Origin: a bacterium D16-50
GTDB taxonomy: Bacteria; Bacillota; Clostridia; Lachnospirales; Lachnospiraceae
DNA length: 64,000 bases
Assembly: GCA_003612485.1 (NCBI GenBank)
Contig: RAZA01000008.1
Location: 110,345 to 174,344 of the forward strand
Direction of reading: 5' to 3'
Shown: positions 1-9,100 of the stretch, in pieces
How positions within the stretch are numbered: position 1 is the stretch's first letter
Layout: each line of letters begins with the position of its first letter
The notes under the pieces: generated by a model
What the model was told of the DNA's origin: nothing
Database searches by the model: none
The model's input: the letters and a program-made list of their open reading frames with translations, nothing else
Position numbers and translations under genes: made by a program

Positions 1-2
1 TC

Positions 3-71
3 AACGGAATTGAATACAAACTGGTGTCCGGGGATTATCTGAATTTCAGACCGGAAAAAATTCTGGATTAG
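3..71 (+). CDS. C-terminal end of an unidentified protein
   Basis: An open frame enters from the left edge and ends at a TAG at 69-71, giving 22 residues that start NGIEYKLVSG and end PEKILD. No family can be recognised from so short a tail. The other two forward frames stop within the first 45 bases. The product is left unnamed. Confidence 0.5.
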   Translation, partial: NGIEYKLVSGDYLNFRPEKILD

Positions 72-161
72 GTTTGGGGGAGCCCATAGGCTTGTACAAG
101 AAAATTTCGGCAAAGGCGGGGGATATATATTTTCATATATATTTTAAATGCGGTCACGGGC

Positions 162-190
162 TTGACTTTTGCGGCTGTTTTATGTTTAAA
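162..190 (+). promoter_or_regulatory. Weak candidate promoter for the signalling operon
   Basis: TTGACT (162-167) lies 17 bases before TTTAAA (185-190), which matches a sigma-A -10 box at four of six positions. The ten bases TTGACTTTTG recur at 202-211, 40 bases downstream, so this leader holds a short direct repeat that could also be a regulator site. It is the only promoter-like pair before the receiver gene. Confidence 0.35.
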
Positions 191-244
191 TGAACTTAAT
201 ATTGACTTTTGAAATCTGTTGGAGGGAAATGAGGAGGCTGGCGT

Positions 245-607
245 ATGGAGAAATGTGTTTTGGTGGTGGATGACGACGCAATGAACTTAAGAAGGACGAC
301 CCTGATTCTGGAGAAGCACTATGATGTGCTTCTGGCGAAATCGGGGGAGGAGGCGTTGGATAAGCTGAGGGAAGAAAGCATTGATCTGGTGCTTCTGGAT
401 ATTGCTATGCCCGGCATGAGCGGCATTGAGACCTTCAGGGCCATGAAGGACAATGAGATGGACGTTCCCGTGATCTTTTTGACGGCGTCGGGATATGAGG
501 ATGACGTGATGACCGCAATCAGGCTGGGGGCGGCCAATTATCTGAAAAAGCCTTTTATGCCCAAAATATTGTTGGAACGGATAGCGAAGGAGTTTGAGAA
601 GAAATGA
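245..607 (+). CDS. Single-domain CheY-like response regulator
   Basis: This 120-residue protein is one receiver domain without an output domain. The acidic pocket D9/D10, phospho-acceptor D52 (in LVLLDIAMPG), T80 and K102 (in KKPF) are all present, so it should accept phosphate from a histidine kinase or HPt domain. A GAGGAGG ribosome site sits just before the ATG. The stop overlaps the next start in ATGA, so it is translationally coupled to the hybrid kinase that follows. A plausible role is as a phosphate shuttle or sink between that kinase, whose C-terminal HPt is the natural donor, and another partner. This role is inferred from order and domain content; the target is not visible. Confidence 0.9.
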   Translation: MEKCVLVVDDDAMNLRRTTLILEKHYDVLLAKSGEEALDKLREESIDLVLLDIAMPGMSGIETFRAMKDNEMDVPVIFLTASGYEDDVMTAIRLGAANYLKKPFMPKILLERIAKEFEKK

Positions 608-3198
608 GGACAGAGGCACAGACAAGTATTCATCTGCTAATGGCCTGCATCATCAGTGTGTTCAACGGACTGTTGATTTTAGTTACGATAGCTATGTCCT
701 GGGAACCGTGGACGGTTGTCCTGACGGCTGTGGGATGTCTGGTGGTGTGGTGGCTTCATATCGGCAGGGTCGGCTCGGAGATGTTGTATGAAAATATATG
801 CGGCGGGCTCCTGATGATGGAGTTCTTTTTCTTTGGCGTGCATGAGAGCAGCTTTTTTGACATCCCTCTTTTGGCCTGTGTTCTGATCGTTATTCTGTCC
901 TTGCTGAGCAGAAAGCGGCTGTTGTATTTGACAGCCGCTTTGTATGTGCTGCTGCTGGCGTATCATTTCCTGCTGCTGGGCACCATTTCCCCCCAGATGA
1001 AGATGGGGGACGCCCTGCGTATGCTGATAGGGGTGGCGGCGGTGGCCGGCGTGGCAACGGTGGGGAGGTATCGGATCAATAGGCGGCGGCGGGAGCAGGA
1101 TAAGTACTTAAGCATGCAGGAACAGCTGGAGACGGCGGTGCAGCAGAATGCGGATTTTCTGTCCAATGTGTCCCATGAGCTGCGGACGCCCGTGAACATG
1201 GTCATCGGAATCAGCGAGGTGGCTCTGGGAAAGACGGTTCCTCCACAAATCAGAGAGGACATTGAATCCATAAAGCTTGCCGGCAAGCGGCTGTCGGGGC
1301 AGATCAACAACATACTTGATTATACGGAAATAGTCGAGAATACATTGGCCGCAGTCAATGAGCCCTATACGATCACCTCAGTGATCAATGACGTGATTAC
1401 CATGACCACTCTGCAGAACAGCGGCCATGAGCTGGAGATGGTTTTTGATATGGATCCCAAGATACCCTCGGTTCTGGTGGGGGATGCGGAAAAAATCTCC
1501 CATGTGCTTAAGATTCTGCTGGAGAATTCTCTTAAGTTCACGGAGGAGGGCGGCATCAGCCTCTATGCGGGATATCGGCAGGAGAGCTATGGCGTCAATC
1601 TGACTTTCGACATCAGCGATACCGGCATAGGCATGACCTCCTCCCAGCTGGATCAGATGATCGACGACTTTTATCAGGCAGATTCAGGGAGTCGGCGCTA
1701 TGTGGGCGGGCTGGGGCTGGGGATTCCCATCGCCCGGGGCCTGCTCCATGCCATGGGCGGCTTTGTGCATTTTGAGAGCAAGGAACAGCAGGGGCTGCAG
1801 GTTCATATCGTCATTCCTCAGGGGGTGGAGGACGATACGCCCAGCATTGCGATTCCGGATGCTTCCAGGCTTTGCATCGCATGCTACTTCCGGCCGGAGA
1901 GATATAGCCGGGAAGAGGTGAAGAGATATTATGACAATATGATACTTCATCTGGTAGAGGGGCTTGGCATCGAGGGGTATCAGGCGCATAACTTTGAGGG
2001 TCTGCTGAAGCTGCAGCGGGAGCATGACCTGACCCATATTTTCATTGCGCAGTCGGAGTATATGGCGAATCCTCCCTACTATGAGGAGCTGTCTGAGTCG
2101 GTTCAGGTGGCGGTGATCGCGGACAAGGACTTTGGACTGGATGAGGACAGCAAGCTTCTGGTGCTGCGGAAGCCCTTTTTTGCCCTTACCATCGTGAATC
2201 TATTGAGCGGTCAGGAGCGGGACAGCAATCCTGAGGAGAACCGGATCGTAGCCGGCAGGCCATTTACCTGTGTGGGAGTCCGGGCTCTGGCGGTGGACGA
2301 CGAGGAGATGAATCTGGTGGTGGCCAAGGGTGTTCTGGGCAGCTACGGCATGCAGGTGGATACATGTTTAAGCGGGAAGGCCGCTGTAGAGCGCTGTATG
2401 GAAGTCTCCTACGACATCATCTTTTTGGATCATATGATGCCGGGCTTTGACGGCGTGGAGACGCTGCGGCGCATTCGGGAGGTGAACAACGGGGCCTATA
2501 AGGAGCTGCCGGTGATTGCCCTGACGGCCAACACCATCAGCGGCGCCAGAGAGATGTTCCGCAACGAAGGCTTTTCGGAATTCATACCAAAGCCCATTGA
2601 GCGCTCTGTTTTAGAGAGGGTGCTGCGCCGTGCCCTGCCCCAGAGCTGCATTCAGTATGAAGGGGATCATGGAGAGGGAGAAAATCTGTCTGTCAGAGCG
2701 GCCATGGAGAGGGAAAAGGCCTCCGGGGAGAACAGGGCGGCGCAAGGCCCTTCCTGCTATGAAAATTTCCAAGGGGAAGATTCGGCTTCCGATGCGTTGC
2801 CCGAGATGCATTCCGGCATAGGGGGCGATGTGGAAGAGGAGCCCGCCACGGCTTACGGCTCTCTTGTGAGAGCCGGCATCAACGTGGGACTGGGGCTGGA
2901 TTATTGCAGCGGCGAGGAGGGCTTTTATCTGGAAATGCTGCGGATGTTCTGCAATCAGGAGGAGGAGAAGCGAAAAGAGATCGAGTCCTATTATGAGGAG
3001 GGCAATTGGACCGACTATGCCATTAAGGTCCATGCGTTGAAAAGCACTTCTCTGACCATCGGAGCAGAGGAGCTGTCCAGTCAGGCCAAGGCGCTGGAGC
3101 AGGCGGGCAAGGAGGAGAATGTGGAGTATATCCGGGAGAACCATCCCCGACTGCTGCAGACATACCGGGAGGTCTGCCAGAGCATCGCTGATCTATAG
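604..3198 (+). CDS. Membrane hybrid sensor histidine kinase with receiver and HPt domains
   Basis: The protein has 864 residues. About five membrane segments lie within residues 10-155 with no large extracellular loop, so it probably senses something in or near the membrane. H191 in SHELRTP is the autophosphorylation site. The ATPase domain shows N308, DTGIG (339-343) and GLGLG (369-373). Residues about 420-530 look like a degenerate receiver: the LRKPF lysine motif is kept but the acidic phosphate site is not evident. A canonical receiver follows (D565/D566, D609, T641, K663), then an acidic linker and a C-terminal HPt domain with H810 in VHALKST. It therefore has all parts of a His-Asp-His relay, ending at the coupled single receiver encoded upstream. 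Its start overlaps that gene by four bases. Confidence 0.9.
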   Translation: MRTEAQTSIHLLMACIISVFNGLLILVTIAMSWEPWTVVLTAVGCLVVWWLHIGRVGSEMLYENICGGLLMMEFFFFGVHESSFFDIPLLACVLIVILSLLSRKRLLYLTAALYVLLLAYHFLLLGTISPQMKMGDALRMLIGVAAVAGVATVGRYRINRRRREQDKYLSMQEQLETAVQQNADFLSNVSHELRTPVNMVIGISEVALGKTVPPQIREDIESIKLAGKRLSGQINNILDYTEIVENTLAAVNEPYTITSVINDVITMTTLQNSGHELEMVFDMDPKIPSVLVGDAEKISHVLKILLENSLKFTEEGGISLYAGYRQESYGVNLTFDISDTGIGMTSSQLDQMIDDFYQADSGSRRYVGGLGLGIPIARGLLHAMGGFVHFESKEQQGLQVHIVIPQGVEDDTPSIAIPDASRLCIACYFRPERYSREEVKRYYDNMILHLVEGLGIEGYQAHNFEGLLKLQREHDLTHIFIAQSEYMANPPYYEELSESVQVAVIADKDFGLDEDSKLLVLRKPFFALTIVNLLSGQERDSNPEENRIVAGRPFTCVGVRALAVDDEEMNLVVAKGVLGSYGMQVDTCLSGKAAVERCMEVSYDIIFLDHMMPGFDGVETLRRIREVNNGAYKELPVIALTANTISGAREMFRNEGFSEFIPKPIERSVLERVLRRALPQSCIQYEGDHGEGENLSVRAAMEREKASGENRAAQGPSCYENFQGEDSASDALPEMHSGIGGDVEEEPATAYGSLVRAGINVGLGLDYCSGEEGFYLEMLRMFCNQEEEKRKEIESYYEEGNWTDYAIKVHALKSTSLTIGAEELSSQAKALEQAGKEENVEYIRENHPRLLQTYREVCQSIADL

Positions 3199-3277
3199 GG
3201 ATTGAAGGTCTGTGAAAAGCGCGTGTTTTTCCGATTTTTATGTGAATGTCCGTTTTGGCGGGCGGATAGGAGTTATC

Positions 3278-5968
3278 GTGTTAAAAAAATGGTTTGACAT
3301 CATCTTTGACCATAGGATCAGCTTGAAGGAACGTATGTTCCGCCTGGTCACGGGCATCAGCATGATTGCCCTGATATTCATATTGATCATGGGCAGGTTT
3401 ACGGCGAATCTGTTCATTTTGGCAGGGAGTCTTGTTTATATGTACGCGGTGGCCAAGGTCGCAATCCAGAAGGAGTGCATCAATGCGGGGGCCACGGCCA
3501 CGGTGGTGCTTCTGCTCCTTTTGTTTCCGGTGGTCTTTTTCACAGGAGGCGGACTCTACGGCGGGGTGCCGGAGTGGTTCGTGCTGTGCTTCATCTATAT
3601 CAGCATTACGCTGGAGGGAAAGCGCAAGCCAGTGTTTTTCCTGCTTTGTGCCGTGGAGACGGTCTTGTGCTATTATGTGGCGTACTATTATCCGGAGATG
3701 GTCTTGGACAATACCCCTGCGCAGGCGCATTTCGATTCCGTCCGTTCCGTGATTCTGGCCGGGGGACTCACCAGCGTGCTTCTTCTGTTCCAGAATCATC
3801 TCTATGAGGAGGAGAACCAGCTTACCATCCAGCAGAAAAAGGAGATTGAGGAGCTGAATCAGGCGGAGAATCATTTCTTTTCCAGCATGAGCCATGAGAT
3901 CAGGACGCCCATCAATACGATCATCGGACTGAATGAGATGATACTGCGGGGGGACGTTTCCGATGAGATTGCCGAGAACGCCCGGAACATCCGGGGGGCC
4001 AGCAAGATGCTGCTGACGCTGATCAACGACATTCTGGATCTGTCGAAGATCAAGTCCGGCAAGATGGAGATCGTGAACACATCCTACGAGACGGGGGAAC
4101 TTTTTTCGGAAATCGTGAACATGATCTGGATCAAGGCAAAGGAAAAGGGTCTGGAATTCAAGCTGCATGTGGACCCGTCCATGCCCAGCATGCTCTGCGG
4201 CGATGAGGTGCGCATCAAGCAGGTGCTGATCAATCTGCTGAACAATGCGGTGAAATATACCAAGGAGGGTTCCGTCACCTTGTCCGTCCGCTGCGAGCGG
4301 GTGGCGCTGAACAAGGTGCGCGTCTGGTATTCCGTGGAGGACACCGGGCAGGGGGTAAAAAAGGAAAACATTCCTTATATCTTCGACGCCTTTAAGCGGG
4401 TGGACGAAAAGAAAAATCGCCATATCGAGGGGACGGGGCTTGGACTCAGCATCGTCCGCCAGCTGGTAGAGCTTATGGGGGGCGAAATCAGCGTGAACAG
4501 CGTGTATATGAACGGCTCCACGTTCCTTGTGATGCTGGAGCAGGACATTATGAGCGAGAAGGAACTGGGTACGTTTACGCTGTCTTCACGGATGAAGGTT
4601 CGTGACGGGGAGCAGTATAGGCACAGCTTCGAGGCCCCTGAGGCCCATCTTCTGGTGGTGGACGATAACGAGATGAATCTCATGGTGGTGTGCAAGCTGC
4701 TTTCGGAAACGAAGATCCGCATCGACACGGCCAGCAATGGGGCGGAATGCCTGAAACTGACCCAGTACCAGCATTATGACTGTATTTTGATGGATCATCT
4801 GATGCCGGAGATGGACGGGATAGAATGCCTTCATGCGCTTCATGCCCAGCCCGGGGGACTGTGCCAGAATACGCCGGTGATTGCACTCACGGCCAATGCA
4901 GGCAGCGACAATCAGCTGATCTACCGTAAGGAAGGTTTCAGCGGGTATCTGGCAAAGCCCATCAGCGGAGCGCTGCTGGAGGCGGCCGTCCTGAGCATTC
5001 TGCCCAAGGATCTGGTGAAGCTCAGTGAGGAGGCCAGCCAGTCGGAGATCGGAAAAGAGGTTCTGATCTTTGAGCAGACGAAGCGGATATCGCTGATGAT
5101 CACTTCCGACAGTGTGTGCGATCTGCCGGAATCCTTGAAGAAGGAGTTCGGCATCCGGATCTGTCCCTACTATGTGCGCACGGAGCAGGGGCGTTTTCTG
5201 GACGATTCGGAGCTGATGGCGGATGAGCTGCTGGCTCATATGGCAGAAGGACAGAGCTGCATTTCCCAGCCCCCTGACGTGGAGGACTATGAAAGATTCT
5301 TTGCACAGAAGCTCAATGAGGCGCAGAATATCATACATATCACCATGGCCAAGCATGTGAGCGACGGCTATCGGAATGCGGTGGAGGCGGCGAAATCCTT
5401 CGAGAACGTCACGGTGATCGATTCGGGGCATCTTTCCAGCAGCATGGGTCTGGCGGTGCTGTATGCAGCCCATATGGCGGAAAACCATGCCTCCAAGGAG
5501 GAGATCGTGCAGACGGTGAAAAAGCTGAGGCGTTATATTTCCTCCGCCTTCATTATCGACAGTACCCATATGATGTGCAGGGCAGGACAGATCTCCAGAA
5601 AGATTCAGATCTTGTGCGACGCGCTGCTGCTGCATCCGGTCATTGTGCTGCGGAAGAGCCGGATGGCGGTGGGCAGCATGGAGATGGGAAGCTTTAATCA
5701 TGTGATAAAGAGCTATGTAAAGAAAGTGCTTTTGAATTCCAGAAGCGTGGACCGGAGGATTCTGTTCATCACCTATGCGGGGATGGATGAAAAGAGTCTG
5801 GCATACATTCAGGAGCTGGTGCGGCAGTACTGTCCCTTTGAGAGGGTCTATCTCCAGAAGGCTTCCTCGGCCATTGCCAGCAACTGCGGCCCGGGATCTT
5901 TCGGCCTGCTGTTCATGAAGAAAAACGAAGCGGCCATCACCTTTTCCGTGGCGTCAAAGAGATCCTGA
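3278..5968 (+). CDS. Hybrid sensor histidine kinase with C-terminal DegV domain
   Basis: This 896-residue protein is numbered from the GTG at 3278, which follows TAGGAG at good spacing; an in-frame GTG at 3212 would add 22 residues but has a poorer site. Membrane segments fill residues about 22-175. H206 is in SHEIRTP, N323 in LLNNAVKY, and DTGQG (355-359) and GTGLGLS (385-391) complete the ATPase. A receiver follows with D462/D463, D506, T538 and K560. Residues about 604-883 match the DegV/FakB fold: an SDS motif after two beta-type residues, CISQP near 661-665 at the place of the usual TSQP, and HVSDGY near 694-699 at the LSGTY position. DegV proteins bind fatty acids, so this kinase may sense or handle lipid. 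No DNA-binding output domain is present. Confidence 0.88.
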   Translation: MLKKWFDIIFDHRISLKERMFRLVTGISMIALIFILIMGRFTANLFILAGSLVYMYAVAKVAIQKECINAGATATVVLLLLLFPVVFFTGGGLYGGVPEWFVLCFIYISITLEGKRKPVFFLLCAVETVLCYYVAYYYPEMVLDNTPAQAHFDSVRSVILAGGLTSVLLLFQNHLYEEENQLTIQQKKEIEELNQAENHFFSSMSHEIRTPINTIIGLNEMILRGDVSDEIAENARNIRGASKMLLTLINDILDLSKIKSGKMEIVNTSYETGELFSEIVNMIWIKAKEKGLEFKLHVDPSMPSMLCGDEVRIKQVLINLLNNAVKYTKEGSVTLSVRCERVALNKVRVWYSVEDTGQGVKKENIPYIFDAFKRVDEKKNRHIEGTGLGLSIVRQLVELMGGEISVNSVYMNGSTFLVMLEQDIMSEKELGTFTLSSRMKVRDGEQYRHSFEAPEAHLLVVDDNEMNLMVVCKLLSETKIRIDTASNGAECLKLTQYQHYDCILMDHLMPEMDGIECLHALHAQPGGLCQNTPVIALTANAGSDNQLIYRKEGFSGYLAKPISGALLEAAVLSILPKDLVKLSEEASQSEIGKEVLIFEQTKRISLMITSDSVCDLPESLKKEFGIRICPYYVRTEQGRFLDDSELMADELLAHMAEGQSCISQPPDVEDYERFFAQKLNEAQNIIHITMAKHVSDGYRNAVEAAKSFENVTVIDSGHLSSSMGLAVLYAAHMAENHASKEEIVQTVKKLRRYISSAFIIDSTHMMCRAGQISRKIQILCDALLLHPVIVLRKSRMAVGSMEMGSFNHVIKSYVKKVLLNSRSVDRRILFITYAGMDEKSLAYIQELVRQYCPFERVYLQKASSAIASNCGPGSFGLLFMKKNEAAITFSVASKRS

Positions 5969-5993
5969 CAAGGGGGCCGGGGCTTCTGGGGAT

Positions 5994-6020
5994 TTCCGCA
6001 GTGATATGCGGAATGTTTGG
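5994..6020 (+). terminator. Weak possible terminator after the signalling genes
   Basis: TTCCGCA (5994-6000) pairs with TGCGGAA (6007-6013) around a six-base loop. The tract behind it is only TGTTTGG, so termination may be partial. Confidence 0.3.
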
Positions 6021-6038
6021 GGAGATGCTTTCAGGCTG

Positions 6039-6067
6039 TTGCGCTGACTTTAATTGTATTGTATAAT
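6039..6067 (+). promoter_or_regulatory. Promoter of the secreted metallopeptidase gene
   Basis: A perfect TATAAT at 6062-6067 is preceded by TTGCGC at 6039-6044 with a 17-base spacer. The -35 box is poor (three of six), which would fit activator-dependent transcription. Whether the two kinases upstream control it is unknown. Confidence 0.6.
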
Positions 6068-6132
6068 GATACCTACATTCACGATTTATGATAAGTTTTC
6101 CGTCATGCAGGCGGCATTAGGAGGACAGAAGG

Positions 6133-9100
6133 ATGAGGAAAAAAATAGCGATTGTATTGACCGCTGTTTTGGTGCTGTGCGCAAGCTTCGTAGTGTATGG
6201 TGCGGAGGCAGGCAATTTGCTGACCAACGGAGGGCAGACGCAGGACATGGGGCAGGTGGACGTGTCTATTGGCGGCGCGTTGATTCTGGGGCAGGATACG
6301 GAGTTTACCGTAAAGCTGACGAATGCCCAAAATGAGCTGGTGTCTTCGCAGAAGCTCTCCCTTGGCAGGGACAATGCCAAGGCGGGCAGGGTGAGCTTCG
6401 AGAGACTGGCAGAGGGCGATTATACCGTGACGGTCTCCGGGGAGCGGTTTGCCCAGTATGTCCAGAAGGTCTCGGTGAAGAACGGGACGGCATATGCCGT
6501 GAATCTGACCACGGGATTTCTGGGGGGGATGAACTATGAGGCAGGGGCGGCCCATCCGGGAGTCCTGATCATAGGAGACGTGAACGGAGACGGCAAAACG
6601 GATGCCGCGGACAAGACGGAGCTGGTGAATGCTATCGAAGCAGGAGCCCCTGCCGGACTGACCGATCTCAACGGGGACGGCGTGGTGGATCTGGTGGATC
6701 TGGAATATCTTGCCAAGGGCTATGAACATGGCAAGGACATTTTGGCGGCAGTGGACCGGTTTGTCCCGGCGGCAGCCATAACGGCCAGTCAGGGAAAGAA
6801 TACCGTGATGGAGGGAGATCCGGAGGCGCTGCTGCGGAATCAGGGCAGCGTGACCTTGAAGCCTGCCGGAGGCGGAGCCATCAGCGACAGCTCTCCTGTG
6901 GAGATGGAATTCGACATTCAGGGGCAGGCAGGGACCGCTCCCGTGGACGGAATCATCATCGGAACCGGGGGTGACAATTCCATCACGAAGGCTACGATTA
7001 CGGTGGTATATTCGGAGGGCGGAGTCGATAAGACCGAGACCCTTCCGTTTATGGAGGGAGTGGATTTTCTCCTGAAGGATTCCGCCTCGTTCAGGGCGGA
7101 GCAGGACAGGGACGGGAGCATCAGGCTCCATCTAGGCTCTCAGGTGGCGGTGAAAAAGGTGACCCTGACCATCATGGGCATGAAGAACAACAATCTGGCG
7201 GAGATATCCAAGGTGGAGTTTGTAAACGGCATGGAAGAGAGAATTCCGGAGCCGGAGATGGATATTCCCATGAACCTGACGCCCTCCGTGGGAAGCAACA
7301 GAATCAGCCTGAGTTGGGATACTTGTGTCAATGTGACCGGATATGAGGTGCTGATATGTCTGGGAGATAAGCAGGAGACGGTGCTTACGGCCAAGAATTC
7401 CGTAGATATTACCTCCTTCGGAGGCAAAAAGCTGGAGAACTATCAGGAGTACCAGCTTAGGGTGCAGTCTGTCAACGGTACCTGGAGAAGCGGCTATGGG
7501 GACGTGGTGACGGCCACCCCTGTGCCCAACGGCAGGCCGGATAAGCCGGACAATGTATCCGCAATAGGTGAATATAGAAGCGTGATTGTATCGTGGAAGA
7601 AGATGGACGATACGCTTACCTATAACTTGTACTGGAAGGAAAGCAGCAGCGGAGAATATACGAAGATTGAAAATATCAGCGCCAACAGCTATACCCTTAC
7701 GGAGAATCTAAAGGATCTCACGGAGTACACGGTCTATGTGACGGGAGTGAACGACTTCGGGGAAAGCGGGCCTTCCCTGCCTGCGGCAGCCCGGACCAAG
7801 GATTCCAATCCTCCGGTGATGCCCAAGTATAATCTGATCAACGTGGGGGAAAAGGGGGAGAAGAGCGCACATATCGTCAATGCTTCCATGTTCGGCAGCA
7901 TGAAGGACAGCCCTCTTGACACGGAAGCGGGCAGCGCGTGGGGAACCGTGGATCATGACCCGGCATCCTACTATCTGAAGGGCAGCTGGGACGACGGCGG
8001 ATACAACCCTGTGGGCGCCGGGCTCAACGCCAAAAACGGGCTTTTGTATGAATTTGATCAGGCCTACAAGATGGATACCATCGCCTTCTATACACAGCCC
8101 CTGATTCCCGGAGAACCCGATTACAGCTATGTAAAAGCGGCATATTGGGATGAGGGCGGCCAAAGGGTTGATCTGAAGAATGTCCCCCTGCAGAAGAAGA
8201 CGGATGCGGAGGGCAGAAAATACTATGTGATCAAGCTGCCCGCAGCCGTAACCACAAACAAGCTGCAGTTTGGCCTTGCCAGAGCGCTGGCATCGGGGAA
8301 CGTGACGGTTACGGAAGTTTATTTCTATTATTATGACGAACTGATGGATGAGATCATGGGACTCTATACGGACGACCTTCATACTGTGCTGAGGCCGGAG
8401 GTGACTCAGGGGACCATAGACGCGCTGCGGACCAAGATCAATACGAAGGATGAGGTCAGCGGGGAGTATCATCCCGACAAGGAGCTGCTGGAGCTGGAGC
8501 TGCAGACGGCGGAGGCCATACTCAAGGATCAGAAGCTGAAGGATCCCGTGGAGATTCACTGCGGCATCACCACCAATGACGTGGGCAGAGGCTTCGGAGG
8601 CCTGAACGCGTGGCAGCCTCTTGGCGTCACCGCGGCAGCGGAAGAAGAGATCATCGTGTATGTGGGGCATGCCACCAAGAAGACGGGTGAGGACGCGCAG
8701 CTGCAGCTGGTGGCTACCCAGTACCATTCGGAGGCCTCCAACATGTTCACCGCGGTGGCCGGGCTGAAAATCGGCCCCAACAAGGTGAGCATACCTAAGA
8801 TTTGGACCACAGCGGGCTTTGAGTCCGGCGGCGCTTTGTACGTACAGTATACCGGCGGCAATTTGAATGACAGATACGCGGTTCGGGTCAGCGGCGGAGT
8901 GCAGGTGCCCAGACTGGATCTGTATCATGTGACGGATCAGGCGGAGAGGCTGGAGAGGACAAAGGCATTCGTGAGGGAGCTGGAGACCTATGTGGCGCAG
9001 ATGGACCAGAAGCATCAGGAGGTTCATCAGAATTCCGGGAACAGCAACATCGCCATGGCCTATGACGAAAGGAACTGTATACTGGGAGCAGGGGATATCC

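Noticed and set aside
7708..9027. Long open frame on the minus strand inside the metallopeptidase gene
   Set aside because: It lies fully opposite a gene with strong domain motifs and signal peptide; its translation is His/Gln/Leu-rich without family motifs, typical of antisense shadow frames in GC-rich DNA.
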